NCBI RefSeq assembly: GCF_001904745.1 | Contig: NZ_MRCD01000001.1 | Location: forward strand, 124,001 to 188,000 | DNA length: 64,000 bases | DNA from: Calothrix sp. HK-06 | Lineage (GTDB): Bacteria; Cyanobacteriota; Cyanobacteriia; Cyanobacteriales; Nostocaceae | Reading direction: 5' to 3' | Shown: positions 27,405 through 37,600 of the stretch, piece after piece | Layout of the letters: the number at the start of each line of letters is the position of its first letter | How positions within the stretch are numbered: the stretch's first letter is position 1 | Made by a program: the position numbers and the translations under genes | Notes under the pieces: model-generated | What the model was told of the DNA's origin: nothing | Database searches by the model: none | What the model saw: only the letters and a program-made list of their open reading frames with translations

Positions 27405-29132
27405 AGCTTTGATACATTCAGCCTTCAGCAAAAACAAATCCCCACTTTCAACCACACCACAAGACTTTATCAACCCAGGCAAAACAAAATCACTTCCTTG
27501 TAAAAGCTTTCCTGTAGCTATTTTTGCAGCAGGTTGATACTGTTGAATCCAAGTACTTTTACTTATATACTCAGGTTCAAAAGCATTACGCTCTAAAAGC
27601 CAATATTTAACACGGTATTTATCTATAAAATTAACCACCTGGTTAATATCTTGACTATATTGAGCATTAATCAAGTCAGTCATACGTTGACTAAACTGAG
27701 CATAATACTTTGTATGGAAAGGTAAAGCATATTCTTTACCTACTAAAATTGATTGCTTTGCAAAAGGTGGTATATTATCTGCTTCTTCTGCTAACGATGC
27801 AACTAAACTATTGGTCGGTTGTTTCTGTAAAAATTCATATAGTGCTGGTGCGCTACCTACTACATATAGAGTTTTGGGAAAAGTTTTTAGAGTCGTTGGA
27901 TATAAAACTAGTGCGGCGCCTATTATCGGGGTAACCAAATATATTAAAATTCGCTTAATACTTTTATTCGACTGCGTTTGTCTTACCCAATTAAAAGTAG
28001 ATTCTAACAACACACTTAACACAACTCCGGCACCAATCGCAAGTACCATCTTAAAGGTGTGATGGGTATATCGACTGGGAAAGTGCAGCTTAAATGATAA
28101 AGCATGAGCAATAAAAAACATCACTGTAGATGCTAAAAAAACCTGTAGTAATACTTTGACTTGATTCGTTATTTTTAACTTAGTCGAAAATCTTTGCTGG
28201 TATACAAGTATTACTGGTAACAAAAGCCCAATCAAAAGTTGAACCGGGTTTAGCAAAGCAAAAAGACCACTGTCTCTACCATCAAGCCAAAAACTGACAA
28301 TATTATCGTTATAATAACTGACTCTGCCACCTCTAAAATAGTCGGGCATCGTTCTTGCCATTGCATCACTAATTGTTGGGCCAAACTGTGAGGACTGCAA
28401 AGCATAAGGTGTAACTGTAATCAACCCAGCAGCCAAAGCAAACCCAAATAGTATATAATTTTGCCTCTGTTGCGAAAAGCGAAAACGCATGTTTTGCCAA
28501 TCCCATAGTCGCAAAAACAAAATTCCCAATTCGATAAATGCTATTATTGGGTAAATCAATGCTTGAATTATAAATGCTACTATAACTCCCGGCGCCGAAC
28601 CCCGCATTAAATAATACAAAAATGCTAAAAATAACGGGTAAGTAAAATCTCTGGGACAACCGGAGAATAAATCATCGTGAAGACCAAGACTTTGATTCAA
28701 TATTAAAGTTGCCAAAAATCCTGCTATAGGTACTGGCAATATTTGCATACAAACAGCAAACCCATAGCCTGTTGTAGTTAACCCTAATACGATTGGTAAA
28801 ATTTTAATCAGTACAATTGCATCAACGCCTAAACTCATCATCAAGCGATAAATTCCACCATATCCAATTGGTGTAACAGATTGAAAATAATCGGCAATTA
28901 AATCATTAGGGAATAACTCTGGGTTTAAATAACGATACATCCAAGATATATATTCCCGTGCATCATCTCCAATGACATACTCACTACTAAAACCTTGCCG
29001 TATTCCTAAACCAATATAAACAGCGGCAAAACACAAGCTTAAAATCAACCAAAATAATAAATATATTCTATTTTGTCTTTTATTTTCATTTAACTTTGCC
29101 GTTAAAAATCTTTCTAATTGAGGAATTAACAT
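27393..29132 (-). CDS. Polytopic membrane protein of unknown function (GT-C-like)
   Basis: 579 residues with about 10-11 helices. The first helix (IYLLFWLILSLCFAAVYIGL) is followed by an extracytoplasmic loop with acidic residues (YVIGDDAREYISWMYRYLNP). A C-terminal ~150-residue soluble domain follows (NSLVASLAEEADNIPPFAKQ; YWLLERNAFEPEYIS). Early DD motif plus many helices plus a C-terminal soluble domain suggest a GT-C-type glycosyltransferase, as an inference only. The stop codon lies in an intergenic repeat. Confidence 0.6.
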   Translation of the reverse strand: MLIPQLERFLTAKLNENKRQNRIYLLFWLILSLCFAAVYIGLGIRQGFSSEYVIGDDAREYISWMYRYLNPELFPNDLIADYFQSVTPIGYGGIYRLMMSLGVDAIVLIKILPIVLGLTTTGYGFAVCMQILPVPIAGFLATLILNQSLGLHDDLFSGCPRDFTYPLFLAFLYYLMRGSAPGVIVAFIIQALIYPIIAFIELGILFLRLWDWQNMRFRFSQQRQNYILFGFALAAGLITVTPYALQSSQFGPTISDAMARTMPDYFRGGRVSYYNDNIVSFWLDGRDSGLFALLNPVQLLIGLLLPVILVYQQRFSTKLKITNQVKVLLQVFLASTVMFFIAHALSFKLHFPSRYTHHTFKMVLAIGAGVVLSVLLESTFNWVRQTQSNKSIKRILIYLVTPIIGAALVLYPTTLKTFPKTLYVVGSAPALYEFLQKQPTNSLVASLAEEADNIPPFAKQSILVGKEYALPFHTKYYAQFSQRMTDLINAQYSQDINQVVNFIDKYRVKYWLLERNAFEPEYISKSTWIQQYQPAAKIATGKLLQGSDFVLPGLIKSCGVVESGDLFLLKAECIKAGNG

Positions 29133-29267
29133 ATTTTAAATTATGCAATTATAGAAATCTATATATATAGATATAGGCAGCAAAATTTTACCTTAACCAG
29201 AAAAAGGTAGCAAGAATACTACAACCAACCCCCTCTTCTTTTTGCTACTCATGCTCTTAAAATGAAA

Positions 29268-29335
29268 GAGAAACCCGGTTTCTTCGTTGAGATATTGTAA
29301 TAAAAACGATGATTTTGCGTAGAAACCGGGTTTCT
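29268..29335. repeat. Paired AGAAACCCGGTTTCT / AGAAACCGGGTTTCT palindromes
   Basis: Two near-identical 15-base palindromes at ~29268-29285 and 29321-29335 around a ~35-base spacer. The pair can form one long stem or two small ones. Confidence 0.75.
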
Positions 29336-29433
29336 AAATTAAAAACGTTGTTCGGTAGCCCACACTGAATAAAGAATGTAAAATTTTGTTAAGCTCAAAA
29401 TGGGATGACTATAATATGCTCCTGAATGTAATC

Positions 29434-30321
29434 ATGAAAGTTTTGCGTAAATTTACAGTCGTTGTTTTGGCGCTGTCGTTGTGTGTTACAACCGTAGGTT
29501 GTGGTGGTGGAGCTAATCAAGTTAGTTCACAGGCAACACCACAAGCTCGAAACCAGAGTGCAAACTCAGTTTCTCAGGTTTCGGCAAACCTTGCAGACGG
29601 TCAATACGAAGTACAACAAGCGAGCTACAACGATGGTGATGGTGTGTACACGCTGTTTTTGTTGAACAGCACACCACCAACATATAGAACCGAAAATTTA
29701 CAAATGGCACGCTTGACCGATGACGAAATAAAGCAAGGTAAGAAGAGTTACCTAAAAGTCGAAAATGGCAAACCGGCTTTATACATGACAGAGGATTTCA
29801 AAATTGAATACGTTCATAACGTTACCGAAAATCGCGTTAATCCTCAAACTGGACAGCAAGAGACTGTCGTTGTTCGTCAGCAAAATAGTTTCTGGGCGCC
29901 GTTTGCGGGTGCATTAGCTGGTCAAGCAATTGGCAGCTTATTATTTAGACCGCAGTATTACGTACCCCCTGCGTATCAACCAGGTGGTTTAATTACTGGT
30001 TACGGTGGTTATGGTCGTACATATGGCGATGCAGTTTCGAGTTATCGCACGCGCTATAACGCACCTCCTGCGGTAGAAAGAAATCGCACAGCATTCCGTA
30101 CCACAGGCAACTTACGAAGAAATTATCCGAATAACCCAACAGTAAGAACTCAACCACGAGTTAATACTGGTAGTCGTGCTACAGGTTCCGGTTTTGGTAG
30201 CAGTACTTTACGACCATCTGGAAATTCGAGTTCAGTAAGAAGAAATCCGTCGAGTGGTTTCGGAAGCGGCAGACCGGCGAGAGTTCCTCGTTCCGGCGGT
30301 TTCGGCAGCAGAAGAAGATAA
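29434..30321 (+). CDS. Lipoprotein with Arg/Ser/Gly-rich C-terminus
   Basis: 295 residues from ATG 29434 (in-frame starts also at 29416 and 29386). A lipoprotein signal (MKVLRKFTVVVLALSLCVTT, then VGC) puts the lipid-modified Cys near residue 23. A globular middle (~50-150) has YNDGDGVYTLFLLNSTPPTY. A hydrophobic segment (WAPFAGALAGQAIGSLLF) precedes a ~120-residue disordered tail rich in Arg, Ser, Gly (RNPSSGFGSGRPARVPRSGG). A positively charged tail could bind nucleic acid or surface polymer. No family recognised. Confidence 0.65.
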   Translation: MKVLRKFTVVVLALSLCVTTVGCGGGANQVSSQATPQARNQSANSVSQVSANLADGQYEVQQASYNDGDGVYTLFLLNSTPPTYRTENLQMARLTDDEIKQGKKSYLKVENGKPALYMTEDFKIEYVHNVTENRVNPQTGQQETVVVRQQNSFWAPFAGALAGQAIGSLLFRPQYYVPPAYQPGGLITGYGGYGRTYGDAVSSYRTRYNAPPAVERNRTAFRTTGNLRRNYPNNPTVRTQPRVNTGSRATGSGFGSSTLRPSGNSSSVRRNPSSGFGSGRPARVPRSGGFGSRRR

Positions 30322-30327
30322 TAATAA

Positions 30328-30388
30328 TTAGTTAGGAGTTAGGAGTTACAAATTCAACTCATAACTCCTAACTCACAACTCATAACTT
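30328..30388. repeat. Inverted STRR-type heptamer repeat acting as terminator
   Basis: Direct TTAGGAG heptamers (30329-30347) face CTCCTAACTCATAACT copies on the other side, followed by TTTTTT. It lies between the convergent lipoprotein and DAHP synthase genes. Confidence 0.65.
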
Positions 30389-30390
30389 TT

Positions 30391-31449
30391 TTAAACTGTT
30401 GCAGCAACAGGTTGGCGCCAACGTCCAACAGCTTTACCAACAACAGCTAATTCTTGCATGAGTCTGTCGAAAGCTTCAGGTGTTAAAGATTGAGGACCGT
30501 CAGATAATGCTTTTTTCGGGTTAGGGTGAACTTCTATCATTAACGAATCTGTACCTGCTGCAATTGATGCCATTGCCATTGAAGGTACAAATTCTGACCA
30601 GCCTGTACCATGACTAGGGTCTATCATAATTGGCAGGTGTGTTAGCTTTCGTAATACAGGTACTACCGATATATCAAGGGTGTTACGGGTATATTGACGG
30701 TCAAAAGTCCGAATACCACGTTCGCATAAAATTACGTTTGGATTTCCTGCTGCCAATATATACTCAGCAGCCATCAACCAGTCTTCAATTGTCGCCGCCA
30801 TTCCTCGCTTCAATAATACTGGCTTCGGTTGGGCGCCAACTTTTTTGAGCAAAGAGAAATTTTGCATGTTACGGGCGCCGACTTGGATAACATCGGCAAC
30901 CTCTACAATTTTATCTAGGTCAGCAGCATCCATCACTTCAGTAATAATTCCCAGCCCACTCGCTGCACGCGCTGCTGCCAAAAGTTCAAGCGCACTTTCA
31001 CCATGTCCTTGAAAAGCGTAAGGCGATGTTCTTGGTTTGTATGCACCACCACGCAAAAACTTGGCGCCTGCCGCTTTTACACGTAACGCCACATCAATAA
31101 TCATTTCCTCGTTTTCAACCGAACAAGGCCCCGCAACTACCGATATTGGATGATTTTCACCAATAATAACGGCACCATCAGGAGTATTAACTATTACTTC
31201 TGATGCCTCACCGTGACGATATTCCCGACTCGCACGTTTATAAGGTTGCTCAACCCGCAACACCTGTTCTATCCAAGGACTGACTTCTTGTATTTGTAAA
31301 GGGTCTAACTCAACAGTTTCACCAACCAAACCAATTACAATTTTGTGTTTACCAACAATTTTTTCGGGTGTCAGTCCCCAAGTCGTTAGTTCCTCATTAA
31401 TGCGGTTTATTTCCGCTTCTGGGGAACCCATTTTCATAACTACAATCAT
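30391..31449 (-). CDS. aroF: 3-deoxy-7-phosphoheptulonate synthase (type I-beta)
   Basis: 352 residues. An N-terminal ~70-residue regulatory (ACT/ferredoxin-like) domain (MIVVMKMGSPEAEINRINEE) is followed by a TIM barrel with VVAGPCSVENEEM, FLRGGAYKPRTSPYAFQGHG, VLLKRGMAATIEDWL and IMIDPSHGTGW, which hold PEP, E4P and metal ligands. It condenses phosphoenolpyruvate and erythrose-4-phosphate to open the shikimate pathway. The N-terminal domain suggests feedback control by an aromatic end product. It is monocistronic, with palindromic repeats on both sides. Confidence 0.95.
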   Translation of the reverse strand: MIVVMKMGSPEAEINRINEELTTWGLTPEKIVGKHKIVIGLVGETVELDPLQIQEVSPWIEQVLRVEQPYKRASREYRHGEASEVIVNTPDGAVIIGENHPISVVAGPCSVENEEMIIDVALRVKAAGAKFLRGGAYKPRTSPYAFQGHGESALELLAAARAASGLGIITEVMDAADLDKIVEVADVIQVGARNMQNFSLLKKVGAQPKPVLLKRGMAATIEDWLMAAEYILAAGNPNVILCERGIRTFDRQYTRNTLDISVVPVLRKLTHLPIMIDPSHGTGWSEFVPSMAMASIAAGTDSLMIEVHPNPKKALSDGPQSLTPEAFDRLMQELAVVGKAVGRWRQPVAATV

Positions 31450-31483
31450 GGTTATTTTCCCTGATTTAATAAATTTTTTACTA

Positions 31484-31566
31484 AGAAACCGGGTTTCGAC
31501 GCATTCATTGTCGCAGACAAATTGTCATTGTCATAACAGATTTCAACGACGAAACCCGGTTTCTAG
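31484..31566. repeat. Paired AGAAACCGGGTTTCG / CGAAACCCGGTTTCT palindromes
   Basis: Palindromes at 31484-31500 and 31550-31564. The left is followed by CGACG and the right preceded by CGACG, so the whole unit is an imperfect inverted repeat. It lies upstream of the DAHP synthase. Confidence 0.75.
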
Positions 31567-31591
31567 GATTTTATATCTATCGAAAATTATT

Positions 31592-31619
31592 GTAGAGACG
31601 TGATTAATCACGTCTCTAC
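31592..31619. repeat. GTAGAGACGTG palindrome
   Basis: A perfect 28-base palindrome, GTAGAGACGTGATT then AATCACGTCTCTAC. The same element with CGCG centre is at 62361-62388, and a longer form is inside the M16 peptidase gene (51941-52016). Confidence 0.75.
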
Positions 31620-31650
31620 TACTCAGCACTCATTACTCAGCACTATGAAA

Positions 31651-32136
31651 TTACACCTTTTTTTGCCTAGTTGCGCGCCAACCCTCCACCATTCGTCCCC
31701 AGTTGGTACTAAATTCGCTAAACCCAAATAAAGTTCCAGGATGTTCAGTGTCCCACGAAGCTGAAAGAACACCATAGGTAATACCCAACACTCCTAGACC
31801 AAATAAGCCCATATTGACCAACAAAACCGCGATGGGGGGCAGTTTGATATGAGCGTATGCAGAAAGCAAGTAGCTAACAACTAAACTGGCAATACCCAAA
31901 AATGTGGGAATACCAGAAAATGCCGCTACACGCTTGACCATGCGGTCACTAACTACTTTTGGAATAGCCATCTCCTCTTTTTTATAAGGAGCTTTTCTAT
32001 TTTCTTTTTTCTCAGATTGCTTTACAACAGCTTGTTTAACAGGTTGTTCTTTCTGTCCACTTGCTTTTTTGTTAGCTTTCTTTGGTTTGCTTTTCGGTTC
32101 AAATGGCAAGTTGTTACGTTCTGGTTCGGCACTCAT
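31651..32136 (-). CDS. PAM68-family photosystem II assembly protein
   Basis: 161 residues. A highly charged, Lys-rich N-terminal half (~1-70) precedes two membrane helices (FLGIASLVVSYLLSAYAH; IAVLLVNMGLFGLGVLGITY) and the conserved end WDTEHPGTLFGFSEFSTNWG, the PAM68 (DUF3464) hallmark. In plants and cyanobacteria it helps assemble photosystem II. It lies 18 bases past rpsO on the same strand, a neighbour order common in cyanobacteria. Confidence 0.9.
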   Translation of the reverse strand: MSAEPERNNLPFEPKSKPKKANKKASGQKEQPVKQAVVKQSEKKENRKAPYKKEEMAIPKVVSDRMVKRVAAFSGIPTFLGIASLVVSYLLSAYAHIKLPPIAVLLVNMGLFGLGVLGITYGVLSASWDTEHPGTLFGFSEFSTNWGRMVEGWRATRQKKV

Positions 32137-32154
32137 AGGCGTTCATTTTATACT

Positions 32155-32424
32155 CTATCCACGGATACCCAGACGAGCAATTAAAGCTTGGTAACGTTCG
32201 CGGTCTTCTTGCATGATATATGATAGAAGGCGCTTGCGTTGACCGATTAACTTCAACAAACCACGACGGGATGAATGGTCTTTTTTATTACCTTGCAAGT
32301 GTTCTGATAGACGCATTATGCGTGCCGTCAGCATTGCTACTTGAACATCAGAAGACCCAGTATCGGTTTCGTGTACTTGGTACTGTGTAATGATTTCTTG
32401 TTTTCGCTGTTGCGTCAGAGCCAT
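32155..32424 (-). CDS. rpsO: 30S ribosomal protein S15
   Basis: 89 residues, the exact family length, beginning [19 protein letters not shown] with the conserved core [16 protein letters not shown] and [20 protein letters not shown]. It binds 16S rRNA early in small subunit assembly. It is first gene before the PAM68 gene. Confidence 0.97.
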   Translation of the reverse strand: MALTQQRKQEIITQYQVHETDTGSSDVQVAMLTARIMRLSEHLQGNKKDHSSRRGLLKLIGQRKRLLSYIMQEDRERYQALIARLGIRG

Positions 32425-32536
32425 GATTGAATATTTTTAAATTGACAGTTTTGAGCTAATGCAGCAGTTTCTAATATTATCACAATGTATTGGCTTCGGG
32501 AAAAACAAACCCAAAAATCGGCGCCGACAACAAATT

Positions 32537-32567
32537 TATCTGTTACATCCGTTACATTTGTTGCCAA
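32537..32567. repeat. Half copy of the CTGTTACATCCGTTACAT repeat
   Basis: Single arm of the ATGTAACGGAT family, upstream of rpsO and of the divergent regulator gene. Confidence 0.5.
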
Positions 32568-32672
32568 GTGTTAACCTAAATTTATCATCCAGCAAGTATA
32601 TTGTTCATAAGTAAGTTTAAATACGAAGTATAAACGTGCCACTTTTACGCACGTACTAAGAACCGTAAAGTT

Positions 32673-34676
32673 ATGAGAATTCTAGTAGTAGAGGATGACG
32701 AACTTATTGTTCAATCGCTTGTTGCTACGCTCACTCAGTCGCATCATACGGTTGATACCACGTCTGACGGAGTATCAGGTTTGGAATTTACTCAAGTTTG
32801 TAATTATGACTTGATTGTTCTTGATGTGATGCTTCCCAAACTCGACGGTATTAGCTTGTGTCGTCAAATTCGCGCTAGTGGTACTAGTGTCCCGATTATT
32901 CTTTTGACTGCTCAAGACAGCAGCAATAATAAAATAATTGGTTTAGATGCTGGGGCTGATGACTATATCACAAAACCATTTAATTTACAAGAGTTAACGG
33001 CTCGCATCCGCGCGCTTCTGCGTCGAGGCAATACGTTAGTACGAACTTACCTAGAGTGGGAAAATCTACGATTAGACCCGTCAAGCTGTGAAGTTACCTA
33101 TAACGACCAATCAATACGTCTAACTCCCAAAGAGTATAGTTTACTTGAACTATTTCTTCGTAACCCTGCACGCACGTTTAGTAGTGGCGCCATTATTGAC
33201 CATTTGTGGTCACTCGAAGAAACACCTGGAGAAGATACGGTGCGAGCGCATATGAAAGGATTACGCCAAAAACTTCGTTTATCAGGAGTTACAAATGACC
33301 CCATCGAAAATGTTTATGGCATTGGTTATCGTTTAAAATCTCTGTTGGACGAAAAAAAGAAAAAGCCAAAGTCAAAAAAACCTCTTCAAAATACCACTTC
33401 TAGCAAAACTACAATATCAAATCCCCCATCCATCAAGCAGAGCCAACAAATTTCTGCAATTTGGCAACGCTCACAAGAAAAGTTAAGTAACCGAGTCACT
33501 AGCATCGAATTGGCAGTAGCAGCTTTACTTCAAGGTGTACTAGACTCGGAGATGATTAATAACGCTTATCAAGATGCTCACAAGCTGGCTGGTTCTTTGG
33601 GTATGTTTGGCTTTGAGTTTGCTTCGCGTTTGTCAAGTGAAATCGAACAATTGTTACAAGTTGTAACATCATTATCTCACAAGCAAAAACTACATTTATC
33701 AGAATTAGTTGTAAGCTTACGCCAAGAGTTACAGCAAGCCTCTACAATCAATTTAGGCGCCGAGGTTAAAGATAAATCATTACAAGGGCATTTAAATAAC
33801 TTTACAGAACTAACAACTACGCTTCAACAATCGCAAAGTAGCGCACGGGTACTAATTGTTGATGATGATATGCATATACTGGAAACCCTTTCAGAGATAT
33901 TAAAGCCTTGGGGATTAGAAATTACCACATTAGATAACCCACTTCAATTTTGGGATACTCTAATCGCCACAGCACCAGATTTACTCGTGTTAGACGTAGA
34001 AATGCCATTTATTAGTGGTATCGAACTGTGTCAGCAACTACGAAACGACCCGATACACAGTGGTTTACCAGTCCTATTTCTCACCGCTCATTCAAGTTCA
34101 GATATTATGCTGCGAATATTTGCAGCAGGCGCCGATGATTATGTTAAAAAACCTGTAGTTGGTCCCGAAATAGTCGCGCGTATCCTCAACCGTATCGAAC
34201 GAACTCGTCTGCTGCGAAACTTTGCCCAAATTGACCCTTTAACCGGACTTGCCAACCGCCAAAAGTCAATCGGCGAAATTAATCAACTCCTCAAAGAAGC
34301 CGAACGTCACAACCAAGCTTTATACTTAGTTGCCCTTCAAATCAATAATCTCCAACAAATCAACGATAAACATAATCATTCTATCGGCGACCAGGTATTA
34401 TCTTTAACAGCTAAAGTACTTAAACAAACATTTAATCAACAAGTTGTTTGCCGCTGGGCTGGTGCGGAATTTATATTGTGTTTGTATAAAACACCACTTG
34501 AAGATAGTAAAAATTTAATATTCAACTGTATAAGGGACATTAAGGAAAAAGTATTAAATATTAATAAAAGTCAAGAAGTAGAGGTATCTATTAATATGGG
34601 TATATCTCAGTATTCGCAAGACAGCACAAACTTAGAGGCGCTGTACCATATGGCAACATCCCGATGCAAAGGGTAA
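32673..34676 (+). CDS. Five-domain regulator: REC-wHTH-Hpt-REC-degenerate GGDEF
   Basis: 667 residues. REC1 (1-120) has Asp51 in YDLIVLDVMLPKLDG; an OmpR-type winged helix (~130-222) has LTPKEYSLLELFLRNPARTF. A Lys-rich linker leads to an Hpt domain (~265-345) with phospho-His in DAHKLAGSLGMFG. REC2 (~391-505) has Asp in PDLLVLDVEMPFISG. The last ~140 residues are GGDEF-like (DPLTGLANRQKSI), but the active motif reads AGAEF, lacking Gly and the metal-binding Asp/Glu, and the domain ends early, so cyclase activity is unlikely. The hybrid kinase begins five bases after the stop and is its likely phosphodonor. Confidence 0.88.
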   Translation: MRILVVEDDELIVQSLVATLTQSHHTVDTTSDGVSGLEFTQVCNYDLIVLDVMLPKLDGISLCRQIRASGTSVPIILLTAQDSSNNKIIGLDAGADDYITKPFNLQELTARIRALLRRGNTLVRTYLEWENLRLDPSSCEVTYNDQSIRLTPKEYSLLELFLRNPARTFSSGAIIDHLWSLEETPGEDTVRAHMKGLRQKLRLSGVTNDPIENVYGIGYRLKSLLDEKKKKPKSKKPLQNTTSSKTTISNPPSIKQSQQISAIWQRSQEKLSNRVTSIELAVAALLQGVLDSEMINNAYQDAHKLAGSLGMFGFEFASRLSSEIEQLLQVVTSLSHKQKLHLSELVVSLRQELQQASTINLGAEVKDKSLQGHLNNFTELTTTLQQSQSSARVLIVDDDMHILETLSEILKPWGLEITTLDNPLQFWDTLIATAPDLLVLDVEMPFISGIELCQQLRNDPIHSGLPVLFLTAHSSSDIMLRIFAAGADDYVKKPVVGPEIVARILNRIERTRLLRNFAQIDPLTGLANRQKSIGEINQLLKEAERHNQALYLVALQINNLQQINDKHNHSIGDQVLSLTAKVLKQTFNQQVVCRWAGAEFILCLYKTPLEDSKNLIFNCIRDIKEKVLNINKSQEVEVSINMGISQYSQDSTNLEALYHMATSRCKG

Positions 34677-34681
34677 AAGCA

Positions 34682-37600
34682 ATGAGAAATAGAAGTGCGA
34701 GAAAAAAAGTTAAAGAGCGAAAACTGTGGCTATCGATTTTGGTAGGCGCCTGTGTATTTATTCTGAATTTATTACTATGGCAGGGTTTATTATTTCAAGA
34801 ACAACTGCAAATCAAAAGAAATGTTGAAATAGTGACAGTAGATATAGGCGAAGATATTACTTCTGAAATTAAAACTCGAACTCATGCGCTTGAGCGAATG
34901 GCAGAACGTTGGGAGTTACGGGGTGGAACTCCTAGACATCAGTGGGAAGACGATGCAACAAATTATTTACGCGATTATAAGGGATACCAAGCACTTGAAT
35001 GGGTAGATAATTTAGGTTTTATACGTTGGATAGTTCCCCAAAAAGGTAATGAAGGAGTAGAAAACCGCGCTTTGGTGTTTGAATCAAATCGTCAAATTGC
35101 CATGAACACAGCAAAAAAAACTGGTAATCCAACTATGACGCGCGTAGTTTCTTTGTTTCAAGGTGGTAAAGGCTTTTTGATTTGTATACCTTTATTCTTA
35201 AAGAATGATACTCAAAAAAATACTCAAGTCGGCGCCTCTGAACAAAATTTTGATGGGTTCATTGTTGGTGTCGTTCGACCTCAACCTTTTTTGGATGCGA
35301 TTATCAATAAAAATTTGATGCAGGAGTACGCAATTGCAATTTTCGACAAAGACCAAGAATTTTACACCAACGAACTTTATCAGAACCTCAGTAAAGAATT
35401 TATTAATAAATGGAGCTTTTACATTGAAGTAAATTTAAATGGTGTAAATTGGCGCCTGCGCGTGGTCCCAACTTCATCGCTCCTCGCCCGACAGCATTCT
35501 CCTCTAACTGATATGATTTTAGTTGGCGGTTCGCTAGCTGCAATTTTAATTGCTGTAGTAGTATATATGACTTTTAATTTACGTATATATGCTAATAAAG
35601 TAGAACAAACTAATCTGAATCTATCCCATGAAATTACTGAAAGGCAAAAGGTAGAAGCATCGCTACAGCAATCTACCGCACAACTGGAAGATTTGTATAA
35701 TAATGCACCTTGTGGTTATCATTCTCTAGACAAAGACGGTAGATTTATTCAAATAAATAATACCGAACTTAATTGGTTAGGCTGTAAACGTGAAGAAGTA
35801 ATTGGTCAAAAAATCACTGATTATTTTACTACTGAGAATGCGCTCGATTTTGAAAATAGTTTTTCATTACTAAAACAGCGTGGTTTTCAAAGAGATTTAG
35901 AACTGCTATTAGTTCGGAAAGATGGCACAAAAATGCCCGTTCTGGTCAGCGCGAGTGCTGTTAAAGATGCAGCAGGTAACTTTATAATGAGTCGAAGTAC
36001 GCTTTTTGATATCAGTGAGCGTAAACAAACGCAAGACGCACTTTTAGAAAGTGAAGAGCGTTTTCGCGGTGCATTTGCAAATGCATCAACTGGAATGGCA
36101 TTAGTTTCACTCCAAGGTAAGTGGTTACAAGTCAATCAGTCATTATGTCAAATGATTGGTTATTCTGAGGAAGAATTACTGGCAACAACGTTTCAAGCAA
36201 TTACATATCCAGATGACTTGGATACTGATTTGAGCTATGTTCATCAAATGCTCAAAGGTGAAATTTCTACTTATCAGCTGTCGAAACGTTATTTTCACAA
36301 GCTTGGAAACATAGTATGGGTTTTACTAAGCGTCTCGCTAGTTTGGGATACAACAGGAAAACCATTATATTTTGTCAGTCAAATTCAAGATGTCACAGAC
36401 CGTAAACGTGCAGAAGTTAAGTTACGTAATCTTAGCAATGCGTTAGAAAGTGCCGTTGAAGGTATTGCTCAAATCGATACACGTGGATTTTATGTTGGCG
36501 CCAATCACGCATATGCAGAAATGCTGGGCTATGAACAAGAAGAAATAATTGGTAGGGAATGGCAAGTAAGCGTCCATCCAGAAGACTTAGAAAAAGTTAC
36601 ATATGCTTACCAAGAAATGCTTAATAAAGGTAAGTCAGAAGTCGAAGCTAGGGGATTACGTAAAGATGGTTCGATTTTTGACAGACAAATAGTGATGGTT
36701 AAAGACTGTAACCAAGAAAAATTAATTGGTTATTACTGTTTTGTTAAAGATATTAGCGACCGTCGCGAGGTCGAACGTCTTAAAGATGAGTTTGTTTCGG
36801 TGGTCAGTCATGAGTTACGCACACCTCTAACGTCTATTCGCGGTTCTTTGGGTTTGGTGGCAAATGGTGTTTTACAATCTCAACCCGAAAAAGCGCAACG
36901 AATGTTAGAAATTGCCGTAAATAACAGCGATAGATTAATTCGTCTCATCAACGATATTCTCGATATTGAACGTATCGAATCGGGTAAAGTGATGATGAAC
37001 AAGCAAATTTGCGATGCTACTTTACTCATGACTCAATCGACAGAAGTAATGCAAGCAATGGCAGAAAAAGCTGGGGTAAGTATAACACTTAATTCTGTTT
37101 CAGCAAGATTGTGGGCAGATGCTGACCGGATAATTCAGACTTTCACCAATTTACTTAGCAACGCGATTAAATTTTCACCCCCAGGTAGTACAATTTCGTT
37201 TACTGCCAAAGTTGGTAACGAGCAAACAGAGAATATCACCTACATTATTTTTGAAGTTAAAGACCAAGGACGCGGTATACCCGAAGACAAGTTAGAAGCA
37301 GTTTTTGGGCGTTTTCAACAGGTTGATGCTTCGGATTCTCGCAAAAAAGGAGGTACAGGTTTAGGGTTGGCAATTTGTCGTAGTATTGTGCAACACCATG
37401 ATGGAAATATTTGGGTAGAAAGCGTATTATCCCAAGGCAGTAGTTTTTATGTGTCCTTACCTGTATTAGTGGCGCCGAAACCGACTATTTTATCTAATGA
37501 TAGAAATACTCCGACAGTGCTTGTGTGTGATGATGATTATTCAGCTCGAACAGTTATACAAACAATGCTGGAAGAAGGAGGTTATCAAACAATAACGGCA

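Noticed and set aside
31592-31619. CRISPR repeat
   Set aside because: The palindrome occurs singly, without regular spacers.
34664-34681. ATG at 34664 as start of the hybrid kinase
   Set aside because: It overlaps the preceding stop and lacks a ribosome site, whereas ATG 34682 has AAAGGG eight bases upstream.
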